From: Arenibacter sp. P308M17
Lineage (GTDB): Bacteria > Bacteroidota > Bacteroidia > Flavobacteriales > Flavobacteriaceae
NCBI RefSeq assembly: GCF_003426735.1
Contig: NZ_QVON01000008.1
Coordinates: 62,001 to 126,000, forward strand
DNA length: 64,000 nucleotides
Reading direction: 5' to 3'
The position numbers and the translations under genes were made by a program. Numbering within the stretch: position 1 is the first letter of the stretch; every line of letters begins with the position of its first letter. Under the pieces are notes generated by a model, which was not told the DNA's origin, searched no databases, and was given only the letters and a program-made list of their open reading frames with translations. Positions 29,340 through 37,164 of this stretch are shown one piece after another.

Positions 29340-29384
29340 CTGTTTATATTTATTTCTGCCTGTTCGGCAGACAGGTTTTTCAAA

Positions 29385-29447
29385 TGTCACACCGGCCCGA
29401 CAAGGTCATTCCCGTCCGTACCGGAACGGGCGGACTGGCGGGTGTAA
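29385..29447 (-). repeat. GC-rich leader repeat, copy a (upstream of response regulator)
   Basis: Read on the minus strand this is TTACACCCGCCAGTCCGCCC, then GTTCCGGTACGGACGGGAAT and GACCTTGTCGGGCCGGTGTG. The core CCCGTTCCGGTACGGACGGG folds into a 7-bp stem. It ends ~45 bp before the response-regulator ATG. A partial second core (CCCGTCCATACCGGCACGG) is attached at 29451-29474. Copies b-e lie at 34278, 35461, 52582 and 54667, all in the sense orientation of the next gene. Confidence 0.7.
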
Positions 29448-29478
29448 CCTCCGGTCCGTGCCGGTATGGACGGGTTTG

Positions 29479-29528
29479 ATGTTTAAAAATAATCATTCCT
29501 CTGTGTGTTTAAGGATTATTTTAAACAT
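29479..29528. repeat. Covarying hairpin element, copy 2
   Basis: ATGTTTAAAAATAATC (29479-29494) and GATTATTTTAAACAT (29514-29528) form a 15-bp stem with one extra A. The 19-nt loop is ATTCCTCTGTGTGTTTAAG. Compared with 27827-27875, the inner stem and the CTCTGTGTGT loop are conserved, while the outer triplet changes on both sides (ACC/GGT to TTT/AAA). It lies between the kinase stop and the response-regulator leader. Confidence 0.7.
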
Positions 29529-29535
29529 GTAGGTT

Positions 29536-30597
29536 TCATTTTATTGGGATTTTTAAGACCACTATATAATGACTGCCTGAAGGATAATTCTCCAATTCAA
29601 ACTGGTTTCCATATAATAATTCCAGTCTCCTTTTTATGTTTATAAGTCCAATTCCGGAGTTGTCTCGTGCATTTTTGTTTTTTTCAAAATCATTTTTAAG
29701 GTAAAATTCCAAATGCCCTTCATTTCTAATAAATTTCATTTCCATAAATATCTTTCCATTCTCCAATTGTCCGTGTTTAAAACAATTTTCAACAAAGGGC
29801 AGAAAAAGAAATGGTGGAAGCATTACATCATCAACCTGTCCTATAATTTCAATATTGGATGTTACCAGATCCTTTTTTCTTATCCTTTCCAATTCAATAT
29901 AATTTTCTACGTAGTTGATTTCTTTACGCAGGGATATTTTTTTTTTGTTCAGGTCATATATCATATACTCCATGATTTCGGACAGTTTTAAAACGACCTC
30001 GGCCGCTTTTTTTGATCTTTTAAGGGTAAGGGCATATAGATTGTTCAATGTATTGAAGAAGAAATGGGGTTGAATCTGGGCTTTAAGATATTTCATTTCA
30101 GTTTCGGACTGAAGCTCCAAAAGAAGATTGTTCTTGTTCAGTTCAATTACATAATCTATAGTGAACTTAATGGCGGAGACCAAGCCAATAACATAGATTT
30201 CACCCAAGGTAACCGTAACAATATGGTTAAAACTGAACAAGCCGTGGGCAGCCTGCACTTCAGTAGCGGTGTTACTGGGGATAAGCCAATGAAAAAGGCC
30301 TATTCGAACAAAATAATGGATCGCAAGTACAATGGAAAAAAGGGCTAGGTAGGTTTTATACTTCTTGCCTATTATAAATTTGGGAACCAAATAATATATA
30401 TTAAAATAGACGATAATAATATGCAGCGGAAACTCTACCAGATTGGATTTGAAAGAATGCCAATAATCACCAAAATAGCTTCCCCAACGAATGGAGTTGA
30501 AGGTAAAATATATGATCCAAAATATAATATGGTACCTTCTAGGTATTGTAGGCCTGGCATGTTCCCCCTTTTCTTGGAGCAGCTTTTTAATTTGCAT
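29536..30597 (-). CDS. LytS/YpdA-type sensor histidine kinase
   Basis: This ~353-residue integral membrane kinase has four hydrophobic stretches at the N-terminus (FWIIYFTFNSI, FPLHIIIVYFNIYYLVP, LALFSIVLAIHYF, EIYVIGLVSAIKF). A His_kinase (PF06580) dimerisation/phospho-acceptor region follows (MKYLKAQIQPHFFFNTLNNLYALTL, His in QPHFFFN), then an HATPase domain (LPPFLFLPFVENCFKHG, GIGLINIKRRLELLYG). It would phosphorylate the LytTR regulator downstream. No extracytoplasmic sensor domain is visible, so the signal probably acts in the membrane. An in-frame ATG 17 codons upstream (30648) is possible; the shorter start gives a normal basic N-terminus. Confidence 0.9.
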   Translation of the reverse strand: MQIKKLLQEKGEHARPTIPRRYHIIFWIIYFTFNSIRWGSYFGDYWHSFKSNLVEFPLHIIIVYFNIYYLVPKFIIGKKYKTYLALFSIVLAIHYFVRIGLFHWLIPSNTATEVQAAHGLFSFNHIVTVTLGEIYVIGLVSAIKFTIDYVIELNKNNLLLELQSETEMKYLKAQIQPHFFFNTLNNLYALTLKRSKKAAEVVLKLSEIMEYMIYDLNKKKISLRKEINYVENYIELERIRKKDLVTSNIEIIGQVDDVMLPPFLFLPFVENCFKHGQLENGKIFMEMKFIRNEGHLEFYLKNDFEKNKNARDNSGIGLINIKRRLELLYGNQFELENYPSGSHYIVVLKIPIK

Positions 30598-30854
30598 TGG
30601 ATTCCTTGGAATTAGATTGAAAAGTAGGGATATAAGTGGTTCCGGCAAAATATTCCAAAAACAAAATTTAAACAGTTTTTGTGATCAATGGCCTAATTTT
30701 CAATGTAATAAATACGGATATCCATTGCAGGATGTAGTTGATTATAAAAAGAATGCTGTTGGGATAAAAAGCGGAATGCGCATTAATAAAAATAATAACT
30801 TCGGATAAAGGATAATCCATTGGATTTATCTACCTGAATAACAATTATTTAAAT

Positions 30855-31046
30855 AACGTGAGTTCGACATAAAAATAATTTTAAGACATTGATTTCGTGT
30901 AAATTAAAAAATTGCTATTGTCTCCTCGAGCGGAGTCGAGAGGTTATTTTACTGTAACGCTTTTACAATGAGGTCTCGACTCCGCTCGACCGGACAGATG
31001 TTATATAAATAACTGATTTAAACAAAATATTTATCGAACTCACGTT
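30855..31046. repeat. Nested inverted-repeat element, 192 bp (element 2)
   Basis: The outer arms are AACGTGAGTTCGA (30855-30867) and TCGAACTCACGTT (31034-31046), 13 bp perfect. The inner arms are TCGAGCGGAGTCGAGA (30926-30941) and TCTCGACTCCGCTCGA (30974-30989), 16 bp perfect. It lies in the ~570-bp divergent gap between the histidine-kinase and acyltransferase genes; the rest of that gap is AT-rich with no gene I can support. The architecture matches elements 1 and 3. Confidence 0.65.
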
Positions 31047-31165
31047 AAATAGTCTTCTTTGGGAAGAAGTTAAATTCAAATTTGGGACCTAGGGGCAATT
31101 GCCAGCGGTATCCAAGCCTATAATTGGGGAAGGGATACCAATAAGCTATAAAATTGATACAAAAC

Positions 31166-32338
31166 ATGAGATTGTATTCCATTGATATTTTAAGGGCACT
31201 TACCATGTTTTTGATGATTTGGGTCAATGATTTCTGGACATTGAACGATGTTCCCAAATGGTTGCTGCATGCCAAGGAAAATGAAGATTATTTAGGGTTT
31301 TCGGATATCATATTTCCCTTGTTCCTTTTCATCGTTGGCTTAAGTATTCCTTTTGCCATAAAAAGTCGCTTGGACAAGGGCCATAGCTTACGGGAAATTG
31401 GTAAGCATATCATAATACGGTCTTTTTCCCTCCTACTGATCGGTCTTTTTATGGTCAATTACGAGACTGCCTACGATTTGGGAATTCCAATTGGAAAATA
31501 TTTTTGGGGCATCTTAATGGCCCTTGCCATATTCCTTATATGGACCGATTGGAAAAAGAGCCCCGTCTCCAGGAAATGGCAGCTTCCATTGCAGATTTTG
31601 GGTATTCTTGTTTTACTTTTTCTAGCGATGATTTATGAAGGGGGTGCCTCTGGGGAGTATTGGATGCGACCCCAGTGGTGGGGCATATTAGGGCTTATTG
31701 GTTGGGCCTATCTGGTAAATGCGCTTATCTTTCTCCTTTCGCGCGGCAAATGGACCGTGATAGTGTCCTTTTGGCTTTTATTCAATGTGCTGTCTGTTTG
31801 GAACCAAACCGATGCCGCCTTTGAACTTCAAGGGATATTCAGTTATTTTTCAACTATCGCGCAGGGAACGATTCCCGCATTTACCACCTCGGGAATGGTA
31901 GCCTCCTTGGTGCTTATTAAATGGTCCGGGCCAAGTTTAAAAAAAAGGTATGCCATATTAGTTCTTTTGGGGTTGGCAAGTATAGCATTTGCCCTAGTTG
32001 CCCGTCCTTTATGGGGAATCTCCAAATTGGGAGCTACACCTTCATGGTTGGCCATCTGTTCCGGACTGGGCTTTTTGGTTTTTGCAATTTTCCATTACCT
32101 CGCGGACCAAAAGGGGATTATCCATTGGGCAAAATTTATAGCCCCGGCGGGAACGGCAACATTAACCTGTTATATGTTGCCATACCTAATCTACCCCATA
32201 AGAAATCTAAGTACGTTCAGATTGCCACCTTTCTTTAATACCGGGGTTGTGGGTCTTTTAGGCTCCCTGGTTTTTGCCTATATGGTTGTTTTACTTACCG
32301 GATGGTTGGTAAAAAAAGGAATAAAACTGAAACTTTAA
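31166..32338 (+). CDS. HGSNAT/NagX-like membrane acyltransferase (DUF5009 type)
   Basis: This ~390-residue polytopic membrane protein has about ten hydrophobic helices. The N-terminus (RLYSIDILRALTMFLMIWVNDF) and the first loop (DIIFPLFLFIVGLSIPFAI) match the heparan-alpha-glucosaminide N-acetyltransferase / DUF5009 family. Members acetylate terminal amino sugars using acyl-CoA across the membrane, or are NagX-like proteins linked to N-acetylglucosamine use. It opens a run of ten same-strand genes and is followed after 7 bp by the cytochrome protein. An amino-sugar substrate would fit the DgaE-like enzyme and deacetylase further on. The ATG at 31166 is preferred over a TTG at 31154. Confidence 0.85.
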   Translation: MRLYSIDILRALTMFLMIWVNDFWTLNDVPKWLLHAKENEDYLGFSDIIFPLFLFIVGLSIPFAIKSRLDKGHSLREIGKHIIIRSFSLLLIGLFMVNYETAYDLGIPIGKYFWGILMALAIFLIWTDWKKSPVSRKWQLPLQILGILVLLFLAMIYEGGASGEYWMRPQWWGILGLIGWAYLVNALIFLLSRGKWTVIVSFWLLFNVLSVWNQTDAAFELQGIFSYFSTIAQGTIPAFTTSGMVASLVLIKWSGPSLKKRYAILVLLGLASIAFALVARPLWGISKLGATPSWLAICSGLGFLVFAIFHYLADQKGIIHWAKFIAPAGTATLTCYMLPYLIYPIRNLSTFRLPPFFNTGVVGLLGSLVFAYMVVLLTGWLVKKGIKLKL

Positions 32339-32345
32339 AACACGG

Positions 32346-34124
32346 ATGGCCATGAGAGGGACATTTTTTAAGAAGTACATTTTCTTCCCATCGATCATTT
32401 TAATTGGGATTTTACTTTTTGTAAAATGTAATTCCAATAATGACCTCCCTGCCGGGGATAAGGACAATGGCGGACTTTATTTGCCCGGGGATTTTGAGGC
32501 GGTAGTGGTGATAGACAGTCTAAAGGGCAGGGCCAGGCACCTAACGGTAAACACCAATGGGGATATTTATGTGAAGCTGAGGTTTCCGGATTCCCTTGGG
32601 GGCAATGCTGCACTTCGGGATACCGACAATGATGGGAAGGCGGATATTGTTAAAACTTTCGATGATTATCTGGACAGGAGCAGTTATGGAACCGAAATGA
32701 AAATTCACAATGGGTATCTATATTTTAGTTCGGTGACGCGTATTTTTCGCCAAAAACTTACCAAAGATTTGGTGCCGGATACTGAGTTGGAGTTAATATT
32801 GTCAGAAACGGAACGTCCCGGACAACATGCAACCAAGCCTTTGGCCTTTGATGATCAGGGCAATATGTACACTATTTTTGGTGCGCCTTCGGATGCTTGT
32901 CAGGTGGATGACAGATCGCCCATGTCCCCTGGTATTTTTCCATGTCCGTTATTGGAGCACAGGGCGGGCATATGGAAATTTGATGCCAACAAAAAGGGGC
33001 AGTTCCAACAGGACGGAACAAAATTTGCCACCGGACTTAGAAGTGTGGTAGGATTAAGTTGGAACAAGCAGGATAACAACCTGTATGCCGTGGTTCATGG
33101 TCGCGATTACCTCCACAATACCTGGCCAAGGGAATTTACTGCCTGGGAAGGTGCGGTCTTGCCCTCAGAGGTCTTCCTAAGACTTAGGGAAGGGGACGAT
33201 GCCGGTTGGCCCTACCATTATTATGATCAGATCAAGAAAGGCTATTATCTTAATCCAGAGTATGGGGGCGATGGGGAAAAGCAGGGCGACATAAGTAAAC
33301 TTACAGAGCCTGTAGTGGGTTTTCCGGGTCATTTTGCCCCCAATGACCTCCTGTTTTATGAAGGCGACCAATTTCCGGATCGATACAGGAACGGGGCATT
33401 TATAGCCTTTCACGGGTCTACCAGTAGTTCCCCTTATCCACAATCCGGTTATTTTGTAGGCTTTGTACCCATGCAAAATGGTATTCCTACGGGGCCATGG
33501 GAGGTATTTGCCGATGGTTTTGCGGGCAGGGATACCGTGGCGAACACTAGTGAAGCCAAATATAGGCCTATGGGATTGGCTGTTGGGCCAGACGGATCAT
33601 TGTATGTTTCCGATTCCAAAATGGGAAAAATATGGAGAATTATGTACAAGGGGAACAAAGCGGATTTTGGGAGTTCCCAGCTTGCTGCCATGGATAAAAG
33701 AAAAAGGACCGCCACTAATATAAAGACACCTGATGAAAAAGAGGATATACTCGTTCCCGATGGATATTTTGGGGAAGTAGAGGAGGATAAATTGTCCAAA
33801 GGCGGCCAACTGTACAATATTTTTTGTTCGGTCTGCCACCAAAGGGACGGGAAGGGCAATGAGCGTTTTCCACCTTTGGACAATTCGGAATGGGTCCTAG
33901 GGGATAAAACGAAATTGATCAATGTTATCCTTCAAGGGCTTAGGGGAGAGATAATGGTGAAAGGGAAGTCCTATAACAATGCCATGCCCAAATTACATAT
34001 GTTGAAGGATGAAGAAATTTCTGAAATCCTGACTTTCATAAGGCAAAATTTTGGCAACAATGCCTCACCTATTGAACCCGAGGAAGTTGCGAATGTTAGA
34101 AAGACTGTTCCCAATGGCCCTTGA
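32346..34124 (+). CDS. Six-bladed propeller (sorbosone/glucose dehydrogenase-like) with C-terminal cytochrome c
   Basis: This 592-residue exported protein is probably membrane anchored by its N-terminal helix (FFPSIILIGILLFVKC; the lipobox is poor). Residues ~40-450 form a PQQ-dependent sugar dehydrogenase/sorbosone dehydrogenase-like propeller (GRARHLTVNTNGDIYVKLR, TGLRSVVGLSWNKQDNNLYAVVHGRDYL, GLAVGPDGSLYVSDSKMGKIWRI). Residues ~480-575 are a class I cytochrome c with one heme site, C-S-V-C-H at ~494-498, and a likely methionine ligand in MPKLHML. It would oxidise a sugar or sugar acid in the periplasm and pass electrons to the respiratory chain. Its partner may be the second propeller/cytochrome protein at the other end of the cluster (41959-44175). 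Confidence 0.85.
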   Translation: MAMRGTFFKKYIFFPSIILIGILLFVKCNSNNDLPAGDKDNGGLYLPGDFEAVVVIDSLKGRARHLTVNTNGDIYVKLRFPDSLGGNAALRDTDNDGKADIVKTFDDYLDRSSYGTEMKIHNGYLYFSSVTRIFRQKLTKDLVPDTELELILSETERPGQHATKPLAFDDQGNMYTIFGAPSDACQVDDRSPMSPGIFPCPLLEHRAGIWKFDANKKGQFQQDGTKFATGLRSVVGLSWNKQDNNLYAVVHGRDYLHNTWPREFTAWEGAVLPSEVFLRLREGDDAGWPYHYYDQIKKGYYLNPEYGGDGEKQGDISKLTEPVVGFPGHFAPNDLLFYEGDQFPDRYRNGAFIAFHGSTSSSPYPQSGYFVGFVPMQNGIPTGPWEVFADGFAGRDTVANTSEAKYRPMGLAVGPDGSLYVSDSKMGKIWRIMYKGNKADFGSSQLAAMDKRKRTATNIKTPDEKEDILVPDGYFGEVEEDKLSKGGQLYNIFCSVCHQRDGKGNERFPPLDNSEWVLGDKTKLINVILQGLRGEIMVKGKSYNNAMPKLHMLKDEEISEILTFIRQNFGNNASPIEPEEVANVRKTVPNGP

Positions 34125-34240
34125 GACCTAATAAAAGAAAAACCAACTTCTATATGCAGTCAAAATGAATAAACCGTATTTTTAGATCACTTCTAAAACA
34201 AAACCGTATGAAATATCCATTAGCAAAATTTTCAAACCTT

Positions 34241-34254
34241 CCGATAATTATCGG
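34241..34254. repeat. CCGATAATTATCGG palindrome, copy 1
   Basis: A perfect 14-bp palindrome followed by GAC, 24 bp before GC-rich repeat copy b. The same palindrome plus GAC is at 52498-52511, ahead of copy d. Both precede a lipoprotein gene, so palindrome and repeat may form one composite element. Confidence 0.55.
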
Positions 34255-34277
34255 GACGAAAATGATTTCTTGGATAT

Positions 34278-34339
34278 TTTACCCGCCTGTCCGCCCTTTC
34301 CGGTACGGACGGGAATGAAGAAGTCGGGCAGGTCTGACC
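34278..34339 (+). repeat. GC-rich leader repeat, copy b
   Basis: The element reads ACCCGCCTGTCCGCCC, then TTTCCGGTACGGACGGGAAT and GAAGAAGTCGGGCAGGTCTG, closely matching copy d. It ends 26 bp before the ATG of the SMP-30-like gene, in the sense direction. An open frame runs through it (from 34270), but the encoded residues are repeat-derived, which decides for the ATG at 34366. Confidence 0.7.
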
Positions 34340-34365
34340 TATTAAAAATAAATAAAAAAGAACAG

Positions 34366-35340
34366 ATGAAATACCAATCCAGTCCATTTATAATTTTCAA
34401 TTCAACCGTTTTATGTCTACTGCTATTGGTTGCCGGATGTAAGGACAAACAACCCAAGGATACACCAATGGTACCTAGTGATATTGTCCAAGAAGCAAAA
34501 TCGTCCTTGTACCATAGTTCCCAATTTACCAAACCTTCCGGTTTTCCATCGGGAATTGAAGGTCCTGCGGTAGACGCCAATGGAATTTTATACGCCGTTA
34601 ATTTTGAAAAACCGGGAACCATAGGACAGGTAGATCCCCAAGGAACGGCCTCCTTATTTGTGAATTTGCCGGAAGGCAGCATAGGCAATGGGATCCGTTT
34701 TAACAGCAAAGGTGAAATGTTCATAGCAGATTATACAAAGCATAACATTTTAAAAGTGGATATGGACACCAAAGAGATCAGCGTTTTTGCCCATAACGGG
34801 GATATGAACCAGCCCAATGATATTGCAATAATGGACAACGATATTCTTTTTGCCAGTGATCCTGACTGGAAGAATTCCAAAGGGCAGATCTGGAGAATCG
34901 ATACCGAGGGAAAAATAACCCTATTGGAAGGGGATATGGGTACCACCAACGGAATTGAGGTTAGTCCGGATAACAGAACTCTTTATGTAAACGAATCCGT
35001 ACAGCGCAATGTTTGGGCCTACGATCTTTCGCCGGAAGGAGGGATTGCCAATAAGCGTTTGTTAATAAAATTTGAGGATTTTGGGATGGATGGAATGCGT
35101 ACCGATACCGAGGGAAATCTGTACATTACCCGCCATGGAAAAGGTACTGTGGTCATAGTTTCGCCCGAAGGGGTTATTCTTGAAGAAATTAAGTTAAAGG
35201 GGAAGACACCCTCCAATATTGCTTTTGGGGGAAAGGATGGCAGAGCTGCTTTTATTACACTTCAAGATAATGGCAATTTTGAAACCTTTGAAACGGAACA
35301 TCCGGGGAGGGAATTTATTATGATGGACAAAAGCAAATAA
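34366..35340 (+). CDS. SMP-30/gluconolactonase-like propeller lipoprotein
   Basis: This 324-residue lipoprotein (lipobox LLLVAGCKDK) has an SMP-30/gluconolactonase/LRE-like six-bladed propeller: SGIEGPAVDANGILYAVNFEKPGTIGQVD, GNGIRFNSKGEMFIADYTKHNILKVDM, QPNDIAIMDNDILFASDPDW, TNGIEVSPDNRTLYVNESVQRNVWAYDL and FGMDGMRTDTEGNLYITRHGKGTVVIV. The Glu of the EGPAVD motif and the Asn/Asp metal ligands (NGI, PND, TNGIE, DGMR) are present, so a calcium-dependent lactonase is plausible. Next to a sugar-dehydrogenase-like protein it would open an aldonolactone. Other members only bind ligands, so the activity is inferred. Confidence 0.85.
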   Translation: MKYQSSPFIIFNSTVLCLLLLVAGCKDKQPKDTPMVPSDIVQEAKSSLYHSSQFTKPSGFPSGIEGPAVDANGILYAVNFEKPGTIGQVDPQGTASLFVNLPEGSIGNGIRFNSKGEMFIADYTKHNILKVDMDTKEISVFAHNGDMNQPNDIAIMDNDILFASDPDWKNSKGQIWRIDTEGKITLLEGDMGTTNGIEVSPDNRTLYVNESVQRNVWAYDLSPEGGIANKRLLIKFEDFGMDGMRTDTEGNLYITRHGKGTVVIVSPEGVILEEIKLKGKTPSNIAFGGKDGRAAFITLQDNGNFETFETEHPGREFIMMDKSK

Positions 35341-35460
35341 TTTTATAGATCCCATAATATCAATTACGATAAAACGAACATTAAAAAATTTAAACCTGTG
35401 AAATGAGTATAAACTTTTTTAAGCATACCATACCGATATGATTAAAATAAGTTTTTGCAA

Positions 35461-35512
35461 ACCCGCCCAAACGTACCTTTTCGGTACGGGCGGGAACGAA
35501 GTGGTTACATCT
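35461..35512 (+). repeat. GC-rich leader repeat, copy c (divergent)
   Basis: ACCCGCCCAAACGTACCTTT, then TCGGTACGGGCGGGAACGAA, then GTGG. It is the most diverged copy but has the same order of arms. It lies ~55-100 bp before the amidohydrolase ATG in the sense direction. The remaining leader is AT-rich and ends AAACAGATG, as in copies a, b and d. Confidence 0.55.
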
Positions 35513-35566
35513 GTTTGTAAATTTTGTAATCACTTATTTTTTAGCTAATTATAAAATTTTAAACAG

Positions 35567-36811
35567 ATGAAAAGCAACCTTACCATCTATTTAGTTTCTA
35601 TGGCATTACTATTCCTTTCCAAATCGGTTCTTGGACAGGAATATGATTTATTGATCAAAAATGGGACACTGATAGATACCAAAAGTGAGATCAACAAAAA
35701 AATGGATGTCGCTATTTTTAATGGCAAAATAGCTGAAATTGCCAATAGCATTTCAGATAAAAAGGCAAAAACGGTTATAGATGCCAATGGGATGTTGGTA
35801 ACCCCCGGCCTTTTGGATATACATGGCCATGTCTTTTATGGTACGGACGAAAACAGTATGTACAGTGGAGGTATGAGCAGTGTAGCCCCGGATAATTTCA
35901 CCTTCCGTACCGGGGTTACCACAATAGTGGACGCGGGAAGTTCGGGATGGAGAAATTTTCATATTTTCAAAAAGCAGACCATTAACAATTCAAAAACAAG
36001 GGTTTTGGCCTTTTTGAATATTGTTGGTTCCGGAATGAAAGGGGGTGTCGTGGAGCAGGATGTTAACGATATGGATCCCAAGTTGACGGCAAAAACGGTA
36101 AAAAGCAATCCGGAAATAGTGGGGGTTAAACTGGCACATTACGAAGGCTACGAATGGGATCCTTTGGAAAGGGCGGTAGAAGCAGGGGTTATGGCCAATG
36201 TACCGGTAATGGTCGATTTTGGGGGCAGTAAACCCGCCCTATCGTTGAAAACCCTTTTTCTGGAAAAATTAAGGCCGGGCGATATTTTTACCCATGCCTA
36301 TGCTTCCTTAAATAGTAGGGGAAAAGTAGTGGATGATAATGGCAAGGTAGCCCCCTTTGTATTTGAGGCCCAGAAAAAGGGAATTATCTTCGATGTGGGA
36401 CACGGCGGAGGTAGTTTTGCATTTGAACAGGCCGTACCGGCAATGAATCAGGGTTTTAAACCCAATTCCATAAGTACGGATCTGCATATTGGGAGTATGA
36501 ACGGTGGTATGAAGGACCTACTAAATATCATGTCCAAATTTTTAAATATGAATATGGCATTGCCCGAGCTTATTGCAAGTGTTACCTGGAATCCTGCACA
36601 GTATATACATAGGCCGGAACTGGGACATTTGGAGGTAGGCGCCATTGCCGATGTGGCCGTTTTAAGTATTCGGCAGGGCCATTTTGGTTTTATGGATACC
36701 AAGGGGGTTAAGATCATGGGCAACCAAAAATTGGAATGCGAACTTACCATTAAGGATGGGGAAGTTGTTTACGATCTAAACGGACTTTCAGGTAAGAATT
36801 GGAAGGACTAA
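35567..36811 (+). CDS. Exported amidohydrolase/deacetylase (EF_0837/AHA_3915-like)
   Basis: This 414-residue metallo-dependent hydrolase has a Sec signal (residues ~5-22, ending LGQ). The TIM barrel shows H86-G-H88 (LLDIHGHVFYG), a likely carboxylated Lys in VGVKLAHYEGYEWDP, a later His in DIFTHAYASL, DVGHGGGSF, and the final Asp in SISTDLHIGSMNGG. This family is often encoded beside a SelA/DgaE-like PLP enzyme, and here that enzyme is the next gene, which supports the subfamily call. Those relatives are cytoplasmic; this one carries an export signal. The likely reaction is N-deacetylation or ring opening of an amide-bearing sugar acid or amino acid derivative. Confidence 0.85.
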   Translation: MKSNLTIYLVSMALLFLSKSVLGQEYDLLIKNGTLIDTKSEINKKMDVAIFNGKIAEIANSISDKKAKTVIDANGMLVTPGLLDIHGHVFYGTDENSMYSGGMSSVAPDNFTFRTGVTTIVDAGSSGWRNFHIFKKQTINNSKTRVLAFLNIVGSGMKGGVVEQDVNDMDPKLTAKTVKSNPEIVGVKLAHYEGYEWDPLERAVEAGVMANVPVMVDFGGSKPALSLKTLFLEKLRPGDIFTHAYASLNSRGKVVDDNGKVAPFVFEAQKKGIIFDVGHGGGSFAFEQAVPAMNQGFKPNSISTDLHIGSMNGGMKDLLNIMSKFLNMNMALPELIASVTWNPAQYIHRPELGHLEVGAIADVAVLSIRQGHFGFMDTKGVKIMGNQKLECELTIKDGEVVYDLNGLSGKNWKD

Positions 36812-36874
36812 GAAACTGTTTGAATTTTGGTTAGGGGGGTAGGATTATTGTTATCTTTTCCAGCATGGACCAAG

Positions 36875-36992
36875 CTAGTGTAATGTTAATCGTGAAATGA
36901 CTTCTCGATTGCGCTCGAAGTGACGAAGATTGTCTGGTCGAGCGCAGTCGAGACCTGAATTTAATGACATAACATCCTTAACATAACACTAG
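36875..36992. repeat. Nested inverted-repeat element, 118 bp (element 3)
   Basis: The outer arms are TAGTGTAATGTTAA (36876-36889) and TTAACATAACACTA (36978-36991), 13 of 14 paired, extended by a C/G pair. The inner arms are TCTCGATTGCGCTCGA (36903-36918) and TCGAGCGCAGTCGAGA (36938-36953), 16 bp with one G-T wobble. It occupies part of the 353-bp gap between the amidohydrolase and SelA-like genes. The rest of the gap holds the short amidohydrolase remnant at 37046-37071. Confidence 0.65.
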
Positions 36993-37045
36993 TTCTAAAA
37001 TTTAAACTACAGTACCAACAATTAGGGGAATGGCCGTGTTAGGGT

Positions 37046-37071
37046 TGGAGAAATTTTCATATCTTCAAAAA
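37046..37071 (+). pseudogene. Remnant matching the amidohydrolase gene (26 nt)
   Basis: TGGAGAAATTTTCATATCTT followed by CAAAAA matches 35948-35973 inside the amidohydrolase gene with one mismatch in 26 nt. In the matching frame it reads G-W-R-N-F-H-I-F-K, flanked by stop codons. Similarity fades quickly on both sides. It looks like a scar of a former duplicate or of recombination about 1.1 kb downstream of the parent. Confidence 0.45.
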
Positions 37072-37164
37072 CCGTGGGCCAATGGCACTCTGAAAACCAT
37101 ATAGGATTTTTAATGTATTGGTTTGGGAAGCGAAAACACATAGGAACAATAATAAATAGCAAGC

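Noticed and set aside
30491-30808. 105-codon plus-strand frame near the kinase start
   Set aside because: It mostly overlaps the kinase N-terminus in antisense and otherwise lies in AT-rich spacer; no leader or domain.
31154-34124. Respiratory or photosynthetic operon suggested by cytochromes and membrane proteins
   Set aside because: No oxidase, quinol or reaction-centre subunits; the neighbours are sugar-type enzymes.
34270-34365. N-terminal extension of the SMP-30-like protein
   Set aside because: The extension translates GC-rich repeat copy b; the ATG at 34366 begins a proper lipoprotein leader.
36875-36992. CRISPR-like repeat possibility
   Set aside because: There are only inverted pairs, with no regularly spaced direct repeats and no cas genes.
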